Shown in pieces: positions 45,218-55,300 of a DNA stretch of 64,000 nucleotides. Source of the DNA: Sandaracinaceae bacterium. Lineage in GTDB: Bacteria > Myxococcota_A > Polyangia > Polyangiales > Houyiibacteriaceae. Numbering within the stretch: the first letter of the stretch is position 1; each line of letters opens with the position of its first letter. Location of the stretch: positions 62,001-126,000 of the forward strand of contig JADJJE010000004.1 of NCBI GenBank assembly GCA_016706685.1, in the 5' to 3' direction. The translations under genes were made by a program, and so were the position numbers. The notes below the pieces were generated by a model. The model was not told where the DNA came from. It ran no database searches and was given only the letters and a program-made list of their open reading frames with translations.

Positions 45218-46414
45218 TCACACGCGCAGACGCCGCCGGTCACTGAGGAGCATTTTCTGGAACGGGTTGTCGTCGCGGTAGAGGTCGCCCGCCAGGACGC
45301 TCACCACGCCGCGCGTGATCAACGGGTCCGGGGAGTCGTAGAAGAAGATGCGGTGCACGAGGTCGGCGCTGTAGAAGCGGCCGCACAACGAGCCGAACAC
45401 GTCGTAGGCGTGCTGCATGTAGTCCACGAGGGGCTTGGCCAGGGTGGGGTCAGCCTCCGTGCCGGCCACGAGCGCCGTGTGGAGGAGGTCAGCGATCTTC
45501 TCGCCGCCGATCATGGCGAACGTCACGCCCGAGGAGAAGACCGGGTCGAGGAAGCAGGCAGAGTCGCCCACACAGGCATAGCGGGCGCCCGCAGGGGCGT
45601 CGTTCTTGTAGCTGTAGTTGCCGATGGTGATGCGGTCCACGCGCTCGGCTCCGGCGGTCAGGCGCTGCAGCGTGGGCGAGTTGGCCACGAACGTGTTCAG
45701 GGTGTCCTCGGAGATGCCGCGCTCGCGTGTGACGCGACCCACGCTGAGGCGCTTGCCCGCGAGCGGAATGCCCCATGCCCAGCCGTCTTCCAGCATGAAC
45801 ACCAGGATGTTGCCGGTCTCGCCGAGCTCGGCCACGGCAGCGTCGCTCAGGCCGTGAAAGTGGCAGCCCACCGCCGCGATGCCCAGGCCCTCGATGCGGC
45901 GGCGAGTGCGCAGCTGACCGGACATGAACGCGTTCTGGCCCGTGGCGTCGATCAGGTAGCGCCCCACGAACGTGCCTGCGCTGGTGTCCACGCGCACCCC
46001 GTCGTCGGAGAGGTGGACGCGCTCGGCACGCGTGCCGTAGCGAATGTCCACGCCCATGGCGGCCGCCCGGTCGGCCAGCATCAGATCGAACTCGGCGCGC
46101 TCCACCTGATAGGCGTGCGGGGGCGTGCCCGGCAGGCCGTTCGCGAAGCGGAAGTCCACGCGGTCGCCGGTGCGCTCGTCGAGGAACACCGCGCCCTGCT
46201 TCAGGACGAAGCGAGCGGGGTCCGACAAGTCCACGCCCAGCCGCTCGAACAGCGCCAGGTCGGCGGGCAGCAGTGACTCGCCGATGTGGAAGCGTGGGAA
46301 GGTCTCCTTCTCCACGACCAGGACGCGGTGCCCCGCCTGGGTGAGCAGGTTGGCCGAGGTGGTCCCAGCGGGACCCGCACCGAGCACGATGACGTCGAAC
46401 GAGGGGTGAGTCAT
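45218..46414 (-). CDS. FAD-dependent oxidoreductase, flavin-halogenase-like
   Basis: 398 residues. GAGPAGTTSANLL is the FAD-binding GxGxxG, followed by FPRFHIGESLLP. The halogenase-type motif WxWxIP is present as GWAWGIP, and CVGDSACFLDPVFSSGV is the second FAD motif. This group (tryptophan-halogenase-like and geranylgeranyl-reductase-like proteins) is a regular member of aryl-polyene and flexirubin loci. The C-terminal region of true halogenases is shortened, so halogenation is uncertain; ring or chain oxidation is the alternative. It overlaps the KS gene by four bases. Confidence 0.85.
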   Translation of the reverse strand: MTHPSFDVIVLGAGPAGTTSANLLTQAGHRVLVVEKETFPRFHIGESLLPADLALFERLGVDLSDPARFVLKQGAVFLDERTGDRVDFRFANGLPGTPPHAYQVERAEFDLMLADRAAAMGVDIRYGTRAERVHLSDDGVRVDTSAGTFVGRYLIDATGQNAFMSGQLRTRRRIEGLGIAAVGCHFHGLSDAAVAELGETGNILVFMLEDGWAWGIPLAGKRLSVGRVTRERGISEDTLNTFVANSPTLQRLTAGAERVDRITIGNYSYKNDAPAGARYACVGDSACFLDPVFSSGVTFAMIGGEKIADLLHTALVAGTEADPTLAKPLVDYMQHAYDVFGSLCGRFYSADLVHRIFFYDSPDPLITRGVVSVLAGDLYRDDNPFQKMLLSDRRRLRV

Positions 46415-47640
46415 GGAGCCTGAAGGAGGAGGGATGTGTTGATCCCGCCGAAAGCGAAGTTGTTGGTCATCACCACGCGCGGCCGCGCCGAGCGTGTGGT
46501 CTGCACGTAGTCTAGCGGAGCGCAGGCAGGGTCGACTTGATCCAGATTACGGGTGGCGGGCAGGAACCCGTCGCGCATGGCGCCCACGCAGAACGCCAGC
46601 TCGATGGCCCCGCATGCCCCGAGCGTGTGCCCGGTGTGGCCCTTGGTGCTGCTGACCGGCACGCGGTTGCCCAGCACGGCAAAGGTGGCCTGACTCTCCA
46701 CGATGTCGCCGATCTCCGTGGCCGTGGCGTGGGCGTTCAGATACTCCACCTGGCTCGCCGGGATGGCCGCGCTCTCGAGCGCCAGGCGCATGGCGCTGGC
46801 CATGCCCACGGCCGAAGGTGCCGTGACGTGGGTTCCGTCGCAGCTCAGGCCGAACCCGATGACCTCGCCCAGGATGTCGGCGCCGCGGGCGATGGCGTGA
46901 TCCCAGCGTTCGAGCACCACCGCGCCCGCTCCTTCGCCCACCACCAGGCCGTCGCGCGCCGCATCGAACGGGCGTGGTGTGCTGCCAGGGTGGTCGTGAG
47001 CCAGGGAGGCGGCATACATGCCGTCGAACACGGCCACGTGCGTGGGGTGTAGCTCCTCCGCGCCGCCCGCGATCATGACGTCTTGCACGCCCGCGCGGAT
47101 GGCTTCGTAGGCCTGCCCGATGGCCAGGCTGCCGCTGGCGCAGGCCGCGCAGGTGGGCAGCACGCGTCCCGTGACGCCGTAGTAGATGGCCAGGTTGGCG
47201 GCGCAGGTGTGCGCCATGAACTGCAGGTAGATGCTGGACCCGCCGCCGCGCAGGTCGTTGTCCAGCAGCCAGCTGCGCGCCATGCGCTCCCAGGCGTCGC
47301 TGCTGCCGTGCGTGGAGCCGAAGGCGATGCCGCAGCGCCCGCCGCGGATGGTCTCCTCCGGCAGCCCCGCTTGGGCGATGGCCTGCTCGGTGGCGTGGAG
47401 CGCCAGGCGCGCCACGCGGCCCATGGTGCGCACTTGCTTGCGGGTCCATCGGTTGAGGTCGAGGCCCTGCACTTCGGCGATGAGCTCGGCGTCCAGCCCG
47501 CCATAGGCGCGCCAGCGGTCCGTGCGCGTGATGCCGTGCGTGCCAGCGCGCAGCGCCTCGAGCGCCGTCTCGAGGTCGTTGCCGATGGGCGACGCAATGC
47601 CGAGCCCGGTGATGGCGACGCGCGCCTCAGGTCCTCGCAC
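46411..47640 (-). CDS. Beta-ketoacyl-ACP synthase (KS, FabF-like)
   Basis: Decarboxylative chain-extending enzyme with the full triad: Cys167 in CAACASGSL, His in LNAHATATEIGD and His in STKGHTGHTLGACG. The end (MTNNFAFGGINTSLLL) is typical. GTG 47640 is preferred because GGAGG lies five bases before it; GTG 47667 is also open. It overlaps the chain-length-factor gene by 14 bases. 409 residues. It is one of two complete ketosynthases in the locus and fits the KS pair of aryl-polyene systems. Confidence 0.9.
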   Translation of the reverse strand: MRGPEARVAITGLGIASPIGNDLETALEALRAGTHGITRTDRWRAYGGLDAELIAEVQGLDLNRWTRKQVRTMGRVARLALHATEQAIAQAGLPEETIRGGRCGIAFGSTHGSSDAWERMARSWLLDNDLRGGGSSIYLQFMAHTCAANLAIYYGVTGRVLPTCAACASGSLAIGQAYEAIRAGVQDVMIAGGAEELHPTHVAVFDGMYAASLAHDHPGSTPRPFDAARDGLVVGEGAGAVVLERWDHAIARGADILGEVIGFGLSCDGTHVTAPSAVGMASAMRLALESAAIPASQVEYLNAHATATEIGDIVESQATFAVLGNRVPVSSTKGHTGHTLGACGAIELAFCVGAMRDGFLPATRNLDQVDPACAPLDYVQTTRSARPRVVMTNNFAFGGINTSLLLQAP

Positions 47641-48415
47641 GCGCCTCCGCGTTCGACTGGACTTCACACCACCAGGGCTCGCCGCCCGGCAGGCTGAGGG
47701 GAACTCGCCCTGCGCGGCCGCTGTCGAGCGCGTCGATGACGTCCAGCAGGGGCGCGATGGGGTTGCCGGAGAAGCGCGTGTCCGCGGCGAAGAGCGCCTC
47801 GGGCGAGCGCTGCGGAATGCTCAAGGTGCCGAGCGAGCCACGCTCGGGGTGCGGCGCGCGCCCCAGCACCACCGCCACCCCCAGCGCCTCGTGCGGCGAG
47901 AAGTGCGTGAGCGGCGCAGGCAGGCGCTCGTCGGCGAGCGCGACCACGGCCGTCTCGTAGCGGTCGTGCTGCAGCAGCAGGATGGCCTCCAGCAGCGAGA
48001 GCGCCACGGTGTCGTGGCCCCCGGCGATGGCGGTGGCGTACCCACTGTTGTCCATGGCGATGGAGAACATGCCGGCGCCCGTGTTGTGCACGCTGTTCTT
48101 GAAGCGCGCGGGTGACAGCAGGCCCTTGTCTTCTTGGAACATCTCCATCTGCGCGACGGCGATCTCCATCTCGCCGTGGCAGCTACCGAACACCAGCGCG
48201 GGCTGTGCGGGCGAGAGCCCGGCGTCCAAGCACGCCTGGTGCGCCACCTCGGCCGCGGCCAGCGTCAGGATGCTGCAGCCACGCTTGTTGCGCGACTGCA
48301 CGAAGTCCACCGCAGGCCGCTGCGCCTCGGCGTCTGGCACACCCGCGCGAAACGCAGCGAGGTTGGGGAACGAAGGCGTGAAGAAGCCACGCCCCAGCAC
48401 GTGGACGGCGGTCAC
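47627..48415 (-). CDS. Ketosynthase-like chain-length factor
   Basis: 262 residues of half-ketosynthase type (N-terminal KS-like domain only). The nucleophile region reads FKNSVHNTGAGMFSIAMDN, with no catalytic Cys, and the last third is short. This is the single-domain chain-length-factor family found in aryl-polyene loci, where it pairs with a KS as a heterodimer. GTG 48415 overlaps the upstream KS stop (GTGA), so the two proteins are made together, as expected for a KS-CLF pair. Confidence 0.83.
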   Translation of the reverse strand: MTAVHVLGRGFFTPSFPNLAAFRAGVPDAEAQRPAVDFVQSRNKRGCSILTLAAAEVAHQACLDAGLSPAQPALVFGSCHGEMEIAVAQMEMFQEDKGLLSPARFKNSVHNTGAGMFSIAMDNSGYATAIAGGHDTVALSLLEAILLLQHDRYETAVVALADERLPAPLTHFSPHEALGVAVVLGRAPHPERGSLGTLSIPQRSPEALFAADTRFSGNPIAPLLDVIDALDSGRAGRVPLSLPGGEPWWCEVQSNAEARART

Positions 48416-49584
48416 GCGGGCCTCCCCAGCAGCACGCTGCAGTTGTTGCCGCCGAAGGCGAACGAGTTGCTGAGCACGTAGCGCGGCTGGAGGTCCAAGC
48501 GCTCGCTGGGCACGTGGATGGTGATCTCCGGGTCGCGCGGGGTGGAGCCGACGCTGGCGGGCAAGAAGCCCTCCTCGATGGAGACGATGCCGAAGATGGC
48601 CTCGACCGCGCCGCACGCGCCGAGGGTGTGCCCCGTGTAGCCCTTGGTGGAGACCACCGGCACCTCGCGTCCGAGCAACGTCTCGACGGCCTGCGACTCG
48701 GCGCTGTCGTTGTGCTTGGTGCCCGTGCCGTGCGCGTTGACGTAGTCCACGTCTGCGGCGGTGAGCCCCGCCTGCTCGAGCGCATGGGCCATGGCCGCCA
48801 GGGCGCCGCGGCCCTCGGGGTGCGGCGACGAAGGGTGGAAGGCGTCGCTGCTCTCGCCCACGCCCAGCAACATGGCGCGCGGGGTGCCGCTGCGCTCCAC
48901 CAGCGCGAACGCGGCTCCCTCGCCGATGTTCATGCCCGGTCGGTCGGCGCTGAAGGGCATGCAGGGCCCCTCGGCCATGACCCCCAAGCTGAAGAAGCCC
49001 CGCACCGTGGTGTGGCAGAGGGCGTCGGCGCCGCCCACCAGCACCGCGTCGGCCAGGCCAGCGTCCAGCAGACGGCGCGCCGAAGCGAAGACCTTGCCGC
49101 TGGACGAGCAGGCCGTGCTCACGATGTACGCGGGCCCGCTGAAGCCGCCGAGCTTGCGGCAGATGTCCGTGGTGATGTGGAACGGGTGCTGCGTGCGGTA
49201 GTCGAAGCTGGCCGGCAGCGTGCCCTCGTGATGATGGGCCGCGTGCGCCAGCTCCGTGGCCCGTATGCCGCCCGTGCTGGTGCCGAGGACGCAGGCCACG
49301 CGGCTGGGGCCCCACTGAGACACGGCGCGGGCGACCTCGCTGGCGATGGACTCGAACCCCAGCTGGGTGACCCGCGCCAGGCGCGAGTCGTGCTCCGCGA
49401 TGCGTGAGTCGAGCTCCGGAAGCTCCCCCGGGATGGTCCCCGTGACCGTCATGAAGGGCACGTCGAGCGGCACCGGAGACAGCCCGCGCTCGCCGCGCCG
49501 CAGCTGCGCGAGCACCGAGGCCGTGTCGCGACCGAGACCACACGCGAGCCCATAGGCCGTGACGGGGTAGGGGGTGACGCGCAT
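48412..49584 (-). CDS. Beta-ketoacyl-ACP synthase (KS, second copy)
   Basis: 390 residues from ATG 49584. The catalytic Cys159 is in IVSTACSSSGKVF; the His motifs are VNAHGTGTKHND and STKGYTGHTLGACG; the end is LSNSFAFGGNNCSVLL. It is the first gene of the minus-strand unit KS-CLF-KS-FAD oxidoreductase and is divergent from greA across 81 bases. With the CLF it probably forms the elongating heterodimer. No ketoreductase, dehydratase or AMP ligase is nearby, so these must come from elsewhere. Confidence 0.9.
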   Translation of the reverse strand: MRVTPYPVTAYGLACGLGRDTASVLAQLRRGERGLSPVPLDVPFMTVTGTIPGELPELDSRIAEHDSRLARVTQLGFESIASEVARAVSQWGPSRVACVLGTSTGGIRATELAHAAHHHEGTLPASFDYRTQHPFHITTDICRKLGGFSGPAYIVSTACSSSGKVFASARRLLDAGLADAVLVGGADALCHTTVRGFFSLGVMAEGPCMPFSADRPGMNIGEGAAFALVERSGTPRAMLLGVGESSDAFHPSSPHPEGRGALAAMAHALEQAGLTAADVDYVNAHGTGTKHNDSAESQAVETLLGREVPVVSTKGYTGHTLGACGAVEAIFGIVSIEEGFLPASVGSTPRDPEITIHVPSERLDLQPRYVLSNSFAFGGNNCSVLLGRPA

Positions 49585-49665
49585 GGCCAGGCTCTTATCA
49601 TGGCAGGGGGTCCGCCGCACGGCGTCACGCTTGCTTCCCAGCGTGGAACCGTCTACGACTTGCGT

Positions 49666-50142
49666 ATGGAACGGGTCCCCATGACACCCGAGGGCTATGC
49701 AGCCCTCAAGAGCGAACTGGCCGAACTCAAGGCCGAGCGCCCCAAGATCTCACAGCAGATCGGCGAGGCGGCAGATCATGGCGACCTGAAGGAGAACGCC
49801 GAGTACCACGCCGCCCGCGAGAAGCAGGGCATGATGGAAGCCCGCATCGCCGTGGTGGAAGACCAGCTCTCGCGCGCCGAGGTCATCGACCCGGCCACGC
49901 TGGGCGGCGACAAAGTCATGTTCGGCGCCTGGGTGGAGCTCGAAGAGGTGGAGACCGGGACCACCAAGGTCTACCGACTGGTGGGCTCCGAAGAGTCCAA
50001 CGTGGAGAAGGGCTACATCTCCGTGACGTCGCCCGTGGCGCGCGCGCTCATCAACCGCGAGGCGGGCGACGAGGTCAGCGTGAAGACCCCCGGCGGCGTG
50101 CGGACGTACGAGATCACGGCCGTCCGCTGGTCGGCGTCCTGA
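49666..50142 (+). CDS. greA: Transcription elongation factor GreA
   Basis: Rescues backtracked RNA polymerase by stimulating RNA cleavage. ATG 49666 gives 158 residues: MTPEGYAALKSELAELKAERP, the acidic coiled-coil tip (AADHGDLKENAEYHAAREKQ) with the catalytic DLKENAEY, and the C-terminal FKBP-like domain (YRLVGSEESNVEKGYISVTSPVARALI). An upstream in-frame ATG at 49600 adds unrelated residues. It is followed after 21 bases by recG. Confidence 0.95.
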   Translation: MERVPMTPEGYAALKSELAELKAERPKISQQIGEAADHGDLKENAEYHAAREKQGMMEARIAVVEDQLSRAEVIDPATLGGDKVMFGAWVELEEVETGTTKVYRLVGSEESNVEKGYISVTSPVARALINREAGDEVSVKTPGGVRTYEITAVRWSAS

Positions 50143-50163
50143 TCCACGAGCCGGACCAAGGCC

Positions 50164-52368
50164 ATGGGCGCGCAGAAGGCGACGGGCCCCGCGGAGCCGA
50201 GGGATGCTGCGGACAGCGCGGCGCTCGAGGCGGTGCTCGCCACCTCGGTGGTCAGCCTTCCTGGCATCGGTAAGGTCTCTGGCCAGGCGCTCGAGCGGCG
50301 TGGGCTGGTGGCGGTGGGCGACCTGCTGTGGCTGTTGCCGCGGCGGTACGACGACCAACGGGTCATCATCCCCATCGCAGAGCTGGGCCCGGGGGCCAGG
50401 GCCATGACCGAAGGCGTGGTGCGCTCGGTCTCCCAGCCGCCGCCGCGCGGGGGGCGTCGGCTGTCGGAAGTGCGCTTGGTGCCCCGCCCTGGAGACGCGC
50501 CAGGGCGCTACGGGCAGCTCCGGCTGGTGTGGTTCCACGGGCTGCCGGGGCTCGAGAAGCGCTTCCCCGTGGGGGCCACGGTGCGGGTGTACGGTCGCGT
50601 GGACGAGCACCGCGGGACGCTGACCATCGCGCACCCGGAGGTGCACGTGGATGACGGCATGATCGTGCCGCGCTACCCCGAGATCCCCGGCGTGACCGGC
50701 GCTGCGCTGCGCAAAGCCATCCGCGCGGCCGTGGCGCGCGTGGGCGTCTTCGTGCCGGACGCCATCCCAGAAACGTATCGTGAGCGCGCGGGCCTGGGCC
50801 CCGTGGGGCAGGCGCTGGTGGCGCTGCACGTGCCACCCCCGGACCTGCCGGCCGAAACGCTGGGCGACTGGAACCGCGGCGAGAGCCCGCACCACGGGCG
50901 GCTCGCCACGGAGGAACTCTTCCTTCTGGAGCTGGCGCTGCAGTGGCGGCGCGCCGAGGAGGCGGGGCTGCCGGCGCGGCCGTGCCCCATCGCGCAGGAT
51001 GTGGCCCGCGAGCACGCGGCCCAGCTGCCGTTCACGCTCACCGCCGCACAGCAGGGGGCCCTTCATGAGGTGTCGGCCGACCTCGCGCGCGAGCAGCCCA
51101 TGCGCCGCATGCTGCAGGGCGAGGTGGGCAGCGGAAAGACGGCGGTGGCGCTGTTGGCCAGCGCGCAGGTGGTGGCCGCGGGGGCTCAAGTGGCGTGGCT
51201 GGTGCCCACCGAGGTGTTGGCCGAGCAGCACTTCCGCAACGTCTCGGCCGTGGCTGCACGACTGGGCCTCACGCCAGTGCTGCTGGCGGGCAAGCTGCGC
51301 GCGGGCGAGCGCCGCGAGCGCATCGGGCGCATCGAAGACGGCAGCGCCAACGTCATCGTGGGGACGCACGCGCTGCTGAGCGAGAGCGTGGCCTTCCGCG
51401 ACCTGGCCGCGGTGGTGGTGGACGAGCAGCACCGCTTCGGCGTGGCGCAGCGCCTCAAGCTGGTGGACAAGGCGGGCGCGCGCGCGCCTCACCTGCTGGT
51501 CATGACCGCCACGCCCATCCCGCGCAGCCTGGCGCTGGTGCTCTACGGCGACCTCGAGGTGAGCGTCATCAACGCGCTACCTCCGGGGCGCAAGCCCATC
51601 ATCACCCGGCGCTACCCGCACGGCACCCGGGCGGATGCGTACCGGCAGCTGGAGCGAGCGCTGGACGCCGGAGGCCGCGCCTTCGTGGTGTGCCCCACCA
51701 TTCGCCCCAGCGCGAAGGACCAAGACGATGCCGACGATGCGGGCGATGCGGGTGCCGCGAGCCCGCGGGGCGTGGAGGACGTGCACGCCGAGCTGACCGC
51801 TCGCTTCGGTGCCGACCGGGTGGCCAAGCTGCACGCGCAGCTGGATCACGACACCCGCACGGACGCGTTGGCGCGCTTTGTGGCAGGCAGCGCGAGCGTG
51901 CTGGTGGCCACCACCATCGTGGAGGTGGGCGTGGACGTGCCCGAGGCCAACCTCATGCTGGTGGAAGACGCCGAGCGCTTCGGCCTGAGCCAGCTGCACC
52001 AGCTGCGCGGGCGGGTGGGGCGCGGCGAGCGGCAGAGCGCTTGCTTGCTGCTCCACGCCGACGAGCTCACGCCCGACGCGGAGCTGCGCCTGGCCGCCAT
52101 GTGCGCCACGCAAGACGGCTTCGAGCTGGCCGAGCGGGACCTGGCCATTCGCGGCCCGGGGCAGCTGTTCGGGGTGCGCCAAGCGGGTGGCACCGGCTTT
52201 CGCTTCGCGGACCTGTTTCGCGACCTGGACCGTTTGCAGCAAGCGCGCGAGCTGGCCCGCGGGTTGGTGAGCGAAGACCCGCGGTTGCTCGCCCCAGAGC
52301 ACGCGCGAACGCGCAGCGCCGTGCGGCGGGTGCTGGAGCAGGCCGTCGTGGCCGAGGAGTCGGGATGA
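50164..52368 (+). CDS. recG: ATP-dependent DNA helicase RecG
   Basis: Branch-migration helicase that remodels stalled forks. It has the wedge/OB domain in the first 290 residues (LPGIGKVSGQALERRGL, LLWLLPRRYDD). The helicase motifs are GEVGSGKTAVALL (Walker A, about residue 319), VVVDEQHRFGV (motif II, about residue 419) and MTATPIPRSLAL (motif III). HDTRTDALARF, VATTIVEVGVDVPEAN and QLRGRVGRG follow. 734 residues, somewhat longer than usual because of an Asp/Ala insert (DDADDAGDAG). The stop overlaps the next start by four bases. Confidence 0.96.
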   Translation: MGAQKATGPAEPRDAADSAALEAVLATSVVSLPGIGKVSGQALERRGLVAVGDLLWLLPRRYDDQRVIIPIAELGPGARAMTEGVVRSVSQPPPRGGRRLSEVRLVPRPGDAPGRYGQLRLVWFHGLPGLEKRFPVGATVRVYGRVDEHRGTLTIAHPEVHVDDGMIVPRYPEIPGVTGAALRKAIRAAVARVGVFVPDAIPETYRERAGLGPVGQALVALHVPPPDLPAETLGDWNRGESPHHGRLATEELFLLELALQWRRAEEAGLPARPCPIAQDVAREHAAQLPFTLTAAQQGALHEVSADLAREQPMRRMLQGEVGSGKTAVALLASAQVVAAGAQVAWLVPTEVLAEQHFRNVSAVAARLGLTPVLLAGKLRAGERRERIGRIEDGSANVIVGTHALLSESVAFRDLAAVVVDEQHRFGVAQRLKLVDKAGARAPHLLVMTATPIPRSLALVLYGDLEVSVINALPPGRKPIITRRYPHGTRADAYRQLERALDAGGRAFVVCPTIRPSAKDQDDADDAGDAGAASPRGVEDVHAELTARFGADRVAKLHAQLDHDTRTDALARFVAGSASVLVATTIVEVGVDVPEANLMLVEDAERFGLSQLHQLRGRVGRGERQSACLLLHADELTPDAELRLAAMCATQDGFELAERDLAIRGPGQLFGVRQAGGTGFRFADLFRDLDRLQQARELARGLVSEDPRLLAPEHARTRSAVRRVLEQAVVAEESG

Positions 52369-55300
52369 CCGGTGCAGAGCAACGGGAGGCCCAGCCCGGC
52401 GAGGCCCACGCGGTGGCCGACTGGCCCGTGCGCGCGCTGCTCGGGGGGCTGCTGGTCTCGGTCATCGAGCTCGGCTTTGCGCTCTCGGGGAACACCTGGT
52501 CGCTGTTTTTGGGCAACGCCGAGCGTGATGCCTATGTGGGGCTCGCGCTGCTGACCGGCGTCTGCGCTTCCACGTTGGTGTTCGGGCTCGGGGTCTTGCT
52601 GCGTCGCGTCAGCGCCGATCCGGTGTGGCGCGGGTGGCTGATGGGGGGCCTGGCGTTCGCGGCTTGCCTGGTGCTGCTCTACCTGCTCAGCGACGGGCGC
52701 CGCGTGCGCGATTCCGCGCTTCGGTTGCCCGTGGTGGCGCTGCTCGCGGGTGGCGCCGGCGTCGTGGTCGTGAAGGCCTCTCCCTGGCTCGAAGCGCGTG
52801 CGCGCAGCGGCGGAAGCTTGGCGTTGGCGGGCCTCTTCACCGCGCTCTCGTGTGGAGCTGCGGCGGCGGACGCAACGCTCCTGCTGCGGCTCTATCCGGC
52901 GTTCCACGTGGCGCTCGCGGTGCTGGTGGTCCTCGGCGCGTCGCTCGCTGTGTGGCTGCTCCCCGTCCGGCTCGCCCGTCTTCGGCAGCACGCGCGCTTC
53001 CGTGGGGCTGTGCGGGGGGTGACCGTGATCCTGGTGCTCGCGGTCGTGGCCACCCCGCTCGCCCTGCAGCGCGCCACCCTCGCGCCCAACCTCGCCTTCG
53101 TGGTCGCGGACTACACCAGCGTCACCGGCAAGCTGCTGCAGCTCGCGCTGCGCGCACAGTCCGAGGCCCTGCCGGAGGGCCACGCGGCGGGCTCGTCCGA
53201 CGGCGACGCGGAGCCAGCCACCCAGGGCGGCGTCGAGACCCGCAGCGGCCTGCGGCTCGAGTCGCGCAACGTCCTGCTCATCACGGTGGATGCCCTGCGC
53301 GCAGACCGCATCGGCGGTGGCCGCGGGCTGACCCCCAACCTGGACAGGCTGGCCGCGGAGTCGGCCGTGTTCAGCCACGCCTACACGCCCACGCCGCACA
53401 CCAGCTACGCGCTCTCCAGCATGCTCACGGGCAAGTATCTGCGCCCGGTGCTGGAGCTGCCCAACGCCCCCACCGAGCACGTGGCCCTGCCCGAGCTGTT
53501 GCGGCGCTACGGCATGCGCACGGCCGCGTTCTATCCGCCCGCCATCTTCTTCGTGGACGCCCACCGCTTCGAGGCGCTGCGCGCAGGGCGCTTCGGCTTC
53601 GAGTACCAGAAGGAGATGTTCGCGTCGGCCCACGCCCGCGTCCCGCAGCTGCGCGAGTACCTCGAGTCCGTCGACGCCGAGCAGGGCCCGCAGCGCGAGG
53701 TGTTCGCGTGGGTGCACTTGTTCGAGCCGCACGAGCCCTACGAGCCCAACCCACGCTTCGCCCGCGGGGAGAGCGCCGAGCAGCGGTACGACGGGGAGGT
53801 GGCGGCCGTGGACGACGCCATCCAGCAGCTGGTGCGCGTGTTCCGCGAGCATCGGCCCGGCGCCACCGTGGTCATCAGCGCCGACCATGGCGAGGAATTC
53901 GGCGACCACGGCGGCCTCTACCACGGCTCCACGCTCTACGAGGAGCAGGTGCGCATCCCGTTGATCTGGTCCACCCCCGGCCTGGTGCCGGCGCGGGCCA
54001 TCGCCGCCCCGGTGGAGCTGGTGGACATCGCCACCACGCTGCTGGCCGCGTTGGCCATCCCGCGTGATGCCCGCATGCGCGGCGACGACCTGGGGCCGCT
54101 GCTGCTGCACGGAGAGGGCGGGCCAGCCTACGCGTTCGCAGAGGTGGGTGACGCGCGCATGGTCACCGACGGCACGCACAAGGCCATCTGCGAGAGCGAC
54201 ACCAACCGTTGCCAGCTCTACGACCTCGGCGCGGACCCGGAAGAGCGTCGCAACCTGGCGGGCGAAGACCCAGTCACGCTCCTGCGCCTGCGCGAGGAGC
54301 TGGGGCGCTTCGTGGGCAGCATCCCGCGGGTGGAGGCGCTGGCGCTGGCGGGTCAGCAGGGCTGGCCCGAGGCCCTGGCCCGCGCGGAGCTGGGCGACGC
54401 CACGGCTGCCCCCGAGCTGGTGCCCCTGCTGGGTGACCAGCGCTCGGCCGTGCGCGCGGCGGCGGCCCGTCTGCTGGGCCGGCTGCGTCACGCCCCCGCG
54501 CTCGGCACGCTCGTGCGCCTGCGTGACCAGGATGCCGACGTGGAGGTCCGGGACGAGGCCGCGCTGGCTTCGCTCGCCCTCGGGGACGCATCCAGCGCAG
54601 ACGCGGTGCGCGCCATGGCAGCACGCGACGGAGTCACGCTCCCACTCCAACGGCGCGCGGCGCTGGCGCTCGGCGAGCGCGGGGATGCCTCGCTCGCGCG
54701 CGTGCTGGACACATGGGCGGCGGACGAAGGCGCTGGGGAAGACGCGCGCAGCCACGTCATCGAGCTGCTGGGCGCGCTGCGCTACACCGGGGCGGTCCCC
54801 ACGCTGGTCGCGCTGCTCGAGGACGTGCGGCTCGGCCCGGCGGCCGCCCTGGCGCTGGGTGCCATCGGAGACCGCCGTGCCATCGCACCCCTGCGTCAGC
54901 GCCTGCGCGGAGAGCGCTACCTGAGCGCTCGCGCGGCGGAGGCTGCTGCGCTGGTACAGCTCGGTGACCGTGCTGTCGCGTCCGAGATCATGCGCTTCCT
55001 CGGCATGGAGCAGCCGCTCCCGGGCGGAGTGGAGCTGCTGGTGCGGCTCGGCACACTCGCACGTCCTTCCGGCCGCGGGCTTCGGCTGTCCAGCTCGCCG
55101 CAGGCGCTCGAAGGCGCGTGGTCGTGCACGGCCGAGACGTGTGCCGCGCCCAACGGTGGGCGTGTGAACCTGCCCCCCAGCGGTGCACCCCGAGGAGAGG
55201 TCCAAGTGGTGTGTGCGGTGGACAGCCCGGCGGGCGGGAGTGTCCAGCTGGGCGGATCGGCGCAGCCCGTGCGCGCAGGGCGAGCGCAGGTGGCCGTGCG

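Noticed and set aside
44753..46276. 507-residue plus-strand open frame running from repeat C into the FAD oxidoreductase
   Set aside because: Begins in the structured repeats and continues antisense to a recognised gene; the repeat-derived protein sequence is not conserved between copies.
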